This document shows, one piece after another, positions 1 to 4,551 of a stretch of DNA of 10,440 nucleotides (its first letter is position 1; each line of letters starts with the position of its first letter). Below the pieces are notes generated by a model. That model was not told the origin of the DNA. It saw nothing but the letters and a program-made list of their open reading frames with translations, and ran no database searches. The DNA is from an uncultured Clostridia bacterium (GTDB lineage Bacteria > Bacillota > Clostridia > Christensenellales > UBA1242): positions 1 through 10,440 of the forward strand of contig CALWKL010000094.1 of NCBI GenBank assembly GCA_944381255.1, in the 5' to 3' direction. Both the position numbers and the translations under genes were made by a program.

Positions 1-131
1 CGGGTGAGGGGAGTGGTGGTATTTTCTACACCTACAAAAAATTCGCTACAAAAATACGGTAATTCTTGCTTTAATTCACGTAAACGAGCAATGTTGTTGT
101 CGTTACGCTTGTTATAATAACTTTCTGACAT
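1..131 (-). CDS. Tyrosine recombinase/integrase, N-terminal part (cut by window edge)
   Basis: Only the first 43 codons are in the window; the gene runs off the left end. The reading frame starts with ATG at 131 and is open to position 1. It is preceded by AAAGAGG at 139-145 and by a good promoter. The peptide begins MSESYYNKRNDNNIARLREL and continues with an LPYFCSEFF segment and then TTTPLTR. This resembles the SAM-like core-binding N-terminus of XerC/XerD-type recombinases found in many clostridial genomes, where a short helix with an aromatic 'EFF' patch precedes a 'TS..TR..YAYDL' helix. The catalytic domain (R-H-R-Y) is outside the window, so activity cannot be judged. It could be a chromosomal Xer-like protein or the integrase of an element extending to the left. 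The family call is inference from a short stretch. Confidence 0.6.
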   Translation of the reverse strand, partial: MSESYYNKRNDNNIARLRELKQELPYFCSEFFVGVENTTTPLT

Positions 132-151
132 TCTAAAACCTCTTTGCGTGT

Positions 152-180
152 ATTATAGCAAATTAAAGATATTTTGTAAA
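152..180 (-). promoter_or_regulatory. Promoter of the tyrosine recombinase gene
   Basis: On the minus strand TTTACA (175-180) is followed by a 17-base spacer and TATAAT (152-157), with TG at the extended -10 position (TGCTATAAT). The predicted start of transcription, near 145, falls at the ribosome-binding site. The leader would be only about 14 bases, leaving little room for leader-based control. Confidence 0.75.
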
Positions 181-199
181 ACATTTTAACGAAAAAATC

Positions 200-259
200 T
201 TTTACTAAGTAAAATGTTCGATTTTTAAAATTAGAACATTTTTTCGATTTTAAAATTAG
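200..259. repeat. Operator-like cluster of inverted and direct repeats upstream of the recombinase promoter
   Basis: Three overlapping symmetries are visible. TTTTACT-A-AGTAAAA is a 7+7 inverted repeat at 200-214. AAAATGTTC (211-219) and GAACATTTT (234-242) form a perfect 9+9 inverted repeat. TTCGATTTTTAAAATTAG (217-234) recurs as TTCGATTTTAAAATTAG (243-259), a direct repeat with one base deleted and a 26-base period. The cluster starts about 20 bases upstream of the -35 box of the recombinase promoter, a usual place for regulator binding. The binding protein is unknown. Confidence 0.55.
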
Positions 260-352
260 GTAAATATTGCATAGCACTAAGAAAATTTTTATTATAAGTA
301 GCACACAGAATGTTTAATAGATTTTACTAAAGTAATAGTTCTTTAAAATAAT

Positions 353-380
353 TTGTCAAATTTAATATGAATAGTAAAAT
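353..380 (+). promoter_or_regulatory. Weak candidate promoter reading toward the hairpin pair
   Basis: TTGTCA (353-358), a 16-base spacer and TAAAAT (375-380) match the sigma-A consensus moderately well. Transcription would start near 387 and run through the hairpins at 414-489. In DNA this rich in A and T such matches arise by chance, so this is only a candidate. Confidence 0.25.
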
Positions 381-393
381 TTATATGAATAGT
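365..393. repeat. Direct repeat ATATGAATAGT, two copies
   Basis: ATATGAATAGT occurs at 365-375 and again at 383-393, an 18-base period. The surrounding bases are also similar (TTTA before each copy). The function is unknown; it may be a paired protein-binding site. Confidence 0.5.
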
Positions 394-413
394 TACTCAT
401 TCAAAATAATCAA

Positions 414-453
414 ACTCTGTCTCAGCGCGTTTTAAAACGTGTTTATACAGAGT
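414..453 (+). repeat. 40-nt imperfect hairpin with a palindromic tip
   Basis: ACTCTGT (414-420) pairs with ACAGAGT (447-453), and the stem continues to the 12-bp palindrome CGTTTTAAAACG (428-439). Sixteen of 18 positions pair if G-U is allowed (425-442, 427-440); the mismatches are 421/446 and 423/444, and the loop is UUAA. On the minus strand the two G-U pairs become C/A mismatches, so the fold is better as plus-strand RNA. No T-run follows on the plus strand, so it is not a simple terminator. Confidence 0.6.
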
Positions 454-456
454 GAT

Positions 457-489
457 ATAAAGTTATGCATAGCTCTATGTAAACTTTAT
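457..489 (+). repeat. Second hairpin, adjacent to the first
   Basis: ATAAAGTT (457-464) pairs with AACTTTAT (482-489). After a one-base bulge (A465), positions 466-471 pair with 476-481, including one G-U pair (467-480), leaving a four-base loop. It sits three bases after the 40-nt hairpin. As with that hairpin, the wobble pair favours the plus-strand RNA. Confidence 0.45.
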
Positions 490-591
490 TAAGATGTGTT
501 TAATTTAAATTAATTTAATTAATTTAAGTAAATAATAAAACAATGAGAAGTTTAAAAAATACAATAATACGGTTAAAATAGTGTTTTTTAG

Positions 592-631
592 TTAAACTAT
601 GCGTAAAACTTGTCTTTTACGCATAGTTTAA
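592..631. repeat. Perfect 17-bp inverted repeat with 6-base loop
   Basis: TTAAACTATGCGTAAAA (592-608) is followed by the loop CTTGTC and its exact complement TTTTACGCATAGTTTAA (615-631). It lies 30 bases beyond the stop codon of the metallopeptidase gene, where a terminator would be expected. However, neither strand has a T-run directly after the stem: the minus strand continues CTAAAAAACAC and the plus strand AAATTATTTTG. It may still end transcription weakly, protect an RNA 3' end, or be a recombination or protein-binding site. Confidence 0.6.
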
Positions 632-661
632 AATTATTTTGACAACCCTACCCCCATATAA

Positions 662-1330
662 TTATCTAAAAAGCGCTAATAAATAGTCGCCTTTTTTTAA
701 TTCATTACGTCGTGTACGATAGTCTGGTAAAACGCTTTTTACGAGTTCCCAAAATAGTTTTGAGTGATTCATTTGCACGAGATGAGACAATTCGTGTACG
801 ACTACATAATCTATCAAATCATGAGGTAACATAATAAGGCGCCAATTAAGCGATACTACACCATTTGAATTACATGTCCCCCAACACGTTTTGGCATTGG
901 TTAGTCTAAAAGCGTTTGGCTGTAGGTTCATTAGTAGTGAAAAATACTCTACCCTCTTTTTTAGTATATCATAGCAAGTGCGTTTGTACCACGTTGTCAA
1001 ACGACGTACGACAGTGTCTGCATATTTTTGAGGCACCACACAATAATTAGGTTCAAGGGAAATCGTTTTTGCAGTGTCATCATATGCTATATGATAAATT
1101 TGTCCTAGGAACAATATATCGATATAATTTTCGATGTTATAATTGAGTGTTGCGTTCTCTCGAATTTTGTCTATATTTATATTAATCCAATTTTCTTTTT
1201 TTGCTACAATGCGCTCTATCTCACTAAAAGGCAATTTTCGAGGAGCCTTGACAATTACTTCACATTTTGGACTAATTGTTATACTCACAGACCGTCTATT
1301 TGTTCTAATTAAATAGTCTATATTAATCAT
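662..1330 (-). CDS. YgjP/DUF45-family (M48-like) zinc metallopeptidase
   Basis: The 222-aa protein has the C-terminal pattern of the YgjP-like family (DUF45, WLM/SprT-like metallopeptidases). There is a WGTC segment at residues 150-153 (usually WGSC), then SLNWRLIMLP, then the zinc motif HELSH (residues 179-183) with a third likely ligand His189 in NHSKLFW. The N-terminal half is the usual beta-rich part with RRSVSITI near residues 12-19. Length is close to the family norm of about 220-250 aa, so the gene looks intact. There is no signal peptide, so a cytoplasmic enzyme is expected; substrates of this family are not well defined. The ATG at 1330 has only a weak ribosome-binding site (AGGGAAG). 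The gene is divergent from the PadR-type gene and shares its intergenic region. Confidence 0.85.
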   Translation of the reverse strand: MINIDYLIRTNRRSVSITISPKCEVIVKAPRKLPFSEIERIVAKKENWININIDKIRENATLNYNIENYIDILFLGQIYHIAYDDTAKTISLEPNYCVVPQKYADTVVRRLTTWYKRTCYDILKKRVEYFSLLMNLQPNAFRLTNAKTCWGTCNSNGVVSLNWRLIMLPHDLIDYVVVHELSHLVQMNHSKLFWELVKSVLPDYRTRRNELKKGDYLLALFR

Positions 1331-1371
1331 ACTACTTCCCTACCCCACACAAAAGATGTCATACTATTTTT

Positions 1372-1399
1372 ACTATAAAATTTTTAATTAATCAAGCAA
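1372..1399 (-). promoter_or_regulatory. Candidate promoter of the metallopeptidase gene
   Basis: On the minus strand TTGCTT (1394-1399) is followed by 16 bases and TATAGT (1372-1377), about 42 bases before the start codon. It is the best match in the stretch, but the region is very AT-rich. Confidence 0.4.
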
Positions 1400-1452
1400 T
1401 TTTTATAATATTTAAAAATTAAGATATTAGCAATCAAAATTCACCAAAATGT

Positions 1453-1481
1453 TTGACAAAGTTGACAATTTAATATAAAAT
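1453..1481 (+). promoter_or_regulatory. Promoter of the PadR-type gene
   Basis: TTGACA (1453-1458), a 17-base spacer and TAAAAT (1476-1481) make a near-consensus sigma-A promoter. A second TTGACA lies at 1462-1467, giving the tandem TTGACAAAG TTGACAATT inside the promoter. GGAGG (1494-1498) then precedes the ATG at 1509. Confidence 0.7.
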
Positions 1482-1508
1482 CTACTATTGAATGGAGGCG
1501 TATAATTA

Positions 1509-2990
1509 ATGATTAGCCAAATTAACAAAATCGTACTTAAATCTTTGGCCACCGGTGATAAATACGGCCTAGAAATCATTAAGGACATTGAGCAATTTAC
1601 CAATGGTAAGGTTGTGCTAAAGCAACCCACATTGTATAGTTCGCTTCGCCGAATGGAAAAGAAAGGATATATTAGTTCTTTTTGGGAAGATAGCGAGATT
1701 GGAGGTCGTAGACATTATTACTCACTTACACAGGCTGGTAAGAATGAGCTAACAGCAGATGATTCTCTAAGCGAGTCAGATATTCAATCTATTCTTGCCG
1801 AAGTAAATGGCCAAAAGCGGACTTCTCAGCCACAGGCTCCTGTACAGCCAATTGTTAAAAATAAGACAGCTTTTGAAAAATTTGACCCAAGTACAGAAAG
1901 TATCAATGCACAAAGTTTTACCCAACAAGTTCGCAAAGATTCAAAACCTATCGAATTAAGCGAGAAAACACCAGTAAAAGCTAAAGAAATCAGCACAAAT
2001 ATTGAGAATTCTCAGCAAAATCCTTCACAACAGGCTAAAGAAGACTCTCCATATTGGCGAGAAACTATAAAAAATGAAGAGCAAAATGCTCAATCAACCG
2101 AGTTTAAACTTAATGATGAAGCAAAAAGTAATCGTTTTGAAATAAATTATAAAGATATTTTGGGAGACTTAGATGCAGATACCTCACCAGAGGTAGAGGC
2201 ACCTATTACCCCACCTCAGCCAGTACAATCAAAGTCTAAGGTACAGAGAAATGAACCACAAGGCAATGTATATACTCGTCAAGTAAGCGATATATTTAGT
2301 CAAAGCGCTGGTAATAACTACAAGCAACAGAAAGAACAAGATATAAAAGAAGCAATTTTTAAGCAACAAAATCAATCAACACTTGAAGAAATTCAGCGCA
2401 GATACAATCTAAATGGCATAAACAATAGTGATTCGACAAAGTATGAAGACTTTACATATCAAAACAGCACAAATACTAGCAGGTCTATTCATAATCATGT
2501 CGATATAAAAGAATATGATAAGAAAAGTACAGAGATAAGCAATAGTGAAAAAGAGTTTTTGTGCGTAAATAAGCTTAATCTCACTCGCTCTATTATAATG
2601 ACTTTTTTCTATATAATGGCTGTGTTAATATCTTACTTTGTATTCAAGGAACAGTCATTAATATATAGTCCTCATGAATTTACATACTGGCTATATATTG
2701 GCTTAGCTGGACTTTATCTTATAATTATGTTGACTGTAACGCTTACGCATTTTAACAAAAAAGTCCAAATAAAAAAGATTAATTGGCTATCAAATTTATT
2801 CTATAGATTTTTGCTTGCAGTAGTATTATTCATATTTGTCATAGCACTGTGCTTATGCTTCGGTATGACTAACTTCTTGCAAATTGAATTTTTTACACTT
2901 TGGTACTTACCGACTCTCGCTATAGGAAGTATCTTGGTATCATGGCTAGTAGGATTAATAGTATTCTCAACAAGAAAATTCCGTGCGTAA
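1509..2990 (+). CDS. PadR-type winged-helix protein fused to a four-helix membrane domain
   Basis: Residues 1-85 are a PadR-like winged helix: a YGLEIIKDI helix, the recognition segment QPTLYSSLRRMEKKGYI (39-55), and a wing GGRRHYYSLTQAG (65-77) ending in the family's typical pattern. Residues 85-350 form a long polar linker rich in Q, N, S, E and K, with no recognisable domain. Residues 359-379, 391-413, 428-452 and 461-486 are four strongly hydrophobic segments that should span the membrane, placing both ends in the cytoplasm. Ordinary PadR proteins are 100-180 aa and soluble, so at 493 aa this is far larger. The likely role is a membrane-anchored transcription regulator responding to an envelope or membrane signal; target and signal are unknown. 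Start choice rests on GGAGG ten bases upstream. It is monocistronic and ends at a terminator. Confidence 0.75.
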   Translation: MISQINKIVLKSLATGDKYGLEIIKDIEQFTNGKVVLKQPTLYSSLRRMEKKGYISSFWEDSEIGGRRHYYSLTQAGKNELTADDSLSESDIQSILAEVNGQKRTSQPQAPVQPIVKNKTAFEKFDPSTESINAQSFTQQVRKDSKPIELSEKTPVKAKEISTNIENSQQNPSQQAKEDSPYWRETIKNEEQNAQSTEFKLNDEAKSNRFEINYKDILGDLDADTSPEVEAPITPPQPVQSKSKVQRNEPQGNVYTRQVSDIFSQSAGNNYKQQKEQDIKEAIFKQQNQSTLEEIQRRYNLNGINNSDSTKYEDFTYQNSTNTSRSIHNHVDIKEYDKKSTEISNSEKEFLCVNKLNLTRSIIMTFFYIMAVLISYFVFKEQSLIYSPHEFTYWLYIGLAGLYLIIMLTVTLTHFNKKVQIKKINWLSNLFYRFLLAVVLFIFVIALCLCFGMTNFLQIEFFTLWYLPTLAIGSILVSWLVGLIVFSTRKFRA

Positions 2991-2995
2991 AAAAT

Positions 2996-3024
2996 AAAAA
3001 CAAGCTCCAAAAGGCTTGTTTTTT
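2996..3024. terminator. Bidirectional terminator between the PadR-type gene and rnhA
   Basis: AACAAGC (2999-3005) pairs with GCTTGTT (3014-3020) across an 8-base loop. The plus strand continues with TTTT and the minus strand reads TTTTTATTTTTT after the stem. It therefore can stop both the plus-strand PadR-type gene, which ends at 2990, and the minus-strand rnhA, which ends at 3065. Confidence 0.8.
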
Positions 3025-3064
3025 ATATTTTAATTTATCAAAGTTTACTTTTTATAACTTTTAT

Positions 3065-3517
3065 TTAATCTTTAAGAGAATCTAAGTATCTATCTACCTC
3101 TCCTCTTGCTAATTTGTCGCAAATATTATTATATTTATCATCAGCATGACCTTTTACCTTATGCCATGTAACAGAATGAAAATTGCACAACTCTATTATT
3201 TTACGCCAAAGGTCATCATTTTTTACTGGCTTTTTGTCTGCAGTCTTCCAGTTGTTTTTCTCCCAGTTCTGTGTCCACCCCTGTAAAAAAGCATTTACAA
3301 CATATGCTGAATCACTATATAAATCGACTTTGCAAGCCTCCTTTAGCCTAGATAAAGCTTGGATAACTGCAAGCATCTCCATACGATTATTAGTAGTGTT
3401 ATTTTCAAAGCCACTAAACTCACGCTCTATACCGTTGTAAATAAGCACACACCCCCAGCCCCCTGGGCCAGGATTGGCACTACAAGCCCCATCAGTATAT
3501 ATTGTTACCTCTTTCAT
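3065..3517 (-). CDS. rnhA: Ribonuclease HI
   Basis: RNase HI cuts the RNA strand of RNA-DNA hybrids, removing R-loops and primers. The 150-aa length is typical of the bacterial enzyme. The metal-binding and catalytic residues are all in place: Asp9 in YTDGACSANPGPGG, Glu47 in NRMEM, Asp69 in YSDSAYV, His124 in KGHA and Asp134 in NICDKLA. The basic/tryptophan-rich handle region is present around residues 81-104 (WTQNWEKNNWK). The ATG at 3517 has a good ribosome-binding site (AAAAGGAG) seven bases upstream. No clear promoter of its own is seen on the minus strand, so it may be read from the rny-dipeptidase transcript that would pass antisense through the tRNA gene. The call is firm. Confidence 0.97.
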   Translation of the reverse strand: MKEVTIYTDGACSANPGPGGWGCVLIYNGIEREFSGFENNTTNNRMEMLAVIQALSRLKEACKVDLYSDSAYVVNAFLQGWTQNWEKNNWKTADKKPVKNDDLWRKIIELCNFHSVTWHKVKGHADDKYNNICDKLARGEVDRYLDSLKD

Positions 3518-3553
3518 TTTTTCTCCTTTTCGCAGAAAATGTGTGCAAATCTA

Positions 3554-3582
3554 TTGACTTAATTAAAAATTTTTAGTACAAT
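3554..3582 (+). promoter_or_regulatory. Promoter of the tRNA-Trp gene
   Basis: TTGACT (3554-3559), a 17-base spacer and TACAAT (3577-3582) form a near-consensus promoter. Transcription would start about six bases before the mature tRNA 5' end at 3595. Confidence 0.85.
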
Positions 3583-3594
3583 ATTCTTATCTTT

Positions 3595-3669
3595 AGGGGA
3601 GTGGCTCAACGGTAGAGTAGTGGTCTCCAAAACCATTGGTTCAGAGTTCGAATCTCTGCTCCCCTGCCA
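3595..3669 (+). tRNA. trnW: tRNA-Trp (anticodon CCA)
   Basis: A complete cloverleaf can be folded. The acceptor stem AGGGGAG (3595-3601) pairs with CTCCCCT (3659-3665), followed by discriminator G3666 and an encoded CCA (3667-3669). The D stem is GCTC/GAGT with loop AACGGTA. The anticodon stem is GTGGT/ACCAT with loop CTCCAAA, giving anticodon CCA at 3627-3629, which reads the tryptophan codon UGG. The T arm is CAGAG-TTCGAAT-CTCTG. The G at position 73 and the AGGGG acceptor are usual for bacterial tRNA-Trp. It is a single-gene transcription unit with its own promoter and terminator, on the opposite strand to its neighbours. Confidence 0.97.
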
Positions 3670-3672
3670 ATT

Positions 3673-3706
3673 GACAAGGCTAAATAAGAGCCTTGTCCTT
3701 TTTATT
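3673..3706 (+). terminator. Terminator of the tRNA-Trp gene
   Basis: GACAAGGCT (3673-3681) pairs perfectly with AGCCTTGTC (3689-3697) across a 7-base loop, followed by CTTTTTATTTT. It works only on the plus strand, because the minus strand continues with AATTGGC. It overlaps the last six codons of the convergent dipeptidase gene. Confidence 0.88.
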
Positions 3707-4540
3707 TTGACTAAACTTTTCCAAAAAGTCAAGCAAATTTTTGTGATAAAATTTTTGTAATTGACTAGTTGAGAAATAATTAATTAAATAATTATAAAGT
3801 TCCTGCATTCCATAATAATCTAATTTTATTCCAGTTGGATTCTGCTCCCCTGTCCCATTAAAGTCTGTACCAAACCCTACATGGTCCTCTCCTGCAAATT
3901 CCAGAAATGAAGATAAATGGGCTCTAATTGTATCAAAATTAGCTTTGCTATCACATAGCAATTTATCATATAAGCAAAGGCCAATATAACCGTTACTCTT
4001 TTCGATTTGCCTTAATTGATTTTTATTAAAATTACGAGGTATATCATAAACCTCACGACTAGCACAATGAGAACAAAAAATAGGCTCATTAGTTACACAA
4101 ACAATATCCCAAAATGAATGTTCATTCAAGTGTGCTGTATCTATTATAATACCATTTTGATTTAAACGATTGACAACAAGTTTACCCCATTCTGTCAATT
4201 TGCCACTCGAGTATGCGCCACCTGCTAATATATTAGCGTGGTTCCATGTCAAAGTAGCACAAAACGGATTTAAATTGATTATTTGGTCTAGTATTTTGTT
4301 ATTATGGACATAGCCTAAATTTTCTAGACTCTTTATAACCATTGGTTCATTATCTAAATAAGTAAATTTTTGGGTAATATCTTTTAAGATAATTTTACTT
4401 GACTCCTGCTCAGGACTAACATAATAGGCCGTAAAAATTTTTACGACCTTATTATTTTTGCAAAATTTAATATATTCTAAAATTTGTTCTTTTTCTATAA
4501 AACTCATCAGCACATCATTGTGAGCATCAGCAATCTGCAT
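3680..4540 (-). CDS. Membrane dipeptidase-type enzyme (peptidase family M19)
   Basis: The 286-aa protein carries the metal-binding residues of M19 dipeptidases: His7 and Asp9 in DAHNDVL, a likely bridging Glu73 (in KSLENLGY), His137 in IDTAH and His158 in CSHCASR. The segment GTDFNG (224-229) corresponds to the usual GSDFDG and keeps the first Asp (226). TLTWNHAN (96-103) and the GKLTEWGKLVVNRLNQNGI stretch are further family marks. The family splits dipeptides, including ones with a D-residue, using two zinc ions. There is no signal peptide, so despite the family name it should be cytoplasmic. It is at the short end of the family (300-400 aa usual). Its ribosome-binding site AGGAG overlaps the rny stop codon (TAGGAG), indicating translational coupling to rny. 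Confidence 0.88.
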   Translation of the reverse strand: MQIADAHNDVLMSFIEKEQILEYIKFCKNNKVVKIFTAYYVSPEQESSKIILKDITQKFTYLDNEPMVIKSLENLGYVHNNKILDQIINLNPFCATLTWNHANILAGGAYSSGKLTEWGKLVVNRLNQNGIIIDTAHLNEHSFWDIVCVTNEPIFCSHCASREVYDIPRNFNKNQLRQIEKSNGYIGLCLYDKLLCDSKANFDTIRAHLSSFLEFAGEDHVGFGTDFNGTGEQNPTGIKLDYYGMQELYNYLINYFSTSQLQKFYHKNLLDFLEKFSQNKKDKALI

Positions 4541-4551
4541 AGATTCTCCTA
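4541..4551 (-). promoter_or_regulatory. Ribosome-binding site overlapping the rny stop codon
   Basis: On the minus strand the rny stop TAG (4549-4551) runs into AGGAG, five bases before the dipeptidase ATG. The two genes are eight bases apart, so ribosomes ending rny can start the dipeptidase. Confidence 0.75.

Larger units (their letters stand above)
132..661. other. Gene-free, repeat-rich AT region between recombinase and metallopeptidase
   Basis: No convincing protein gene is seen on either strand in about 530 bases. The only long open frame (antisense to 71-304) is a run of I/L/F/K codons typical of AT-rich noncoding DNA. The stretch holds the recombinase promoter, an operator-like cluster (200-259), a pair of 11-bp direct repeats (365-393), two adjacent hairpins (414-489), AT-only palindromes around 500-528 and a perfect 17-bp hairpin (592-631). 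These are listed separately. Confidence 0.7.

Noticed and set aside
233..246. LexA box AGAACATTTTTTCG near the recombinase
   Set aside because: GAAC is followed by TTTC rather than GTTC, and the bases are better explained by the 9+9 inverted repeat and the direct repeat there.
71..304. 77-aa minus-strand open frame over the recombinase 5' end and repeats
   Set aside because: Composition is almost all I, L, F, K, N and V from AT-rich DNA. It overlaps the better-supported recombinase start and promoter, and has no ribosome-binding site or family resemblance.
457..485. dif site
   Set aside because: The right arm resembles a Bacillus-type XerD arm, but the left arm is poor and the palindromic inner parts are two bases apart instead of about six.
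500..528. TTAATTTAAATTAA and neighbouring AT palindromes as an operator or origin element
   Set aside because: They consist only of A and T, where palindromes are common by chance, and no DnaA boxes or phased repeats accompany them.
1..661. Complete mobile element or CRISPR array at the left edge
   Set aside because: Only the start of one recombinase is visible. There are no attachment-site duplications, cargo genes, terminal repeats or evenly spaced repeats.
2900..3085. 61-aa plus-strand open frame past the end of the PadR-type gene
   Set aside because: It overlaps the membrane-domain coding region and runs through the bidirectional terminator into rnhA; it is a shadow frame.
3553..3581. 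Minus-strand promoter for rnhA (TTGTAC ... GTCAAT)
   Set aside because: The -10 match is only three of six and it lies inside the strong divergent tRNA promoter; chance similarity in AT-rich DNA is more likely.
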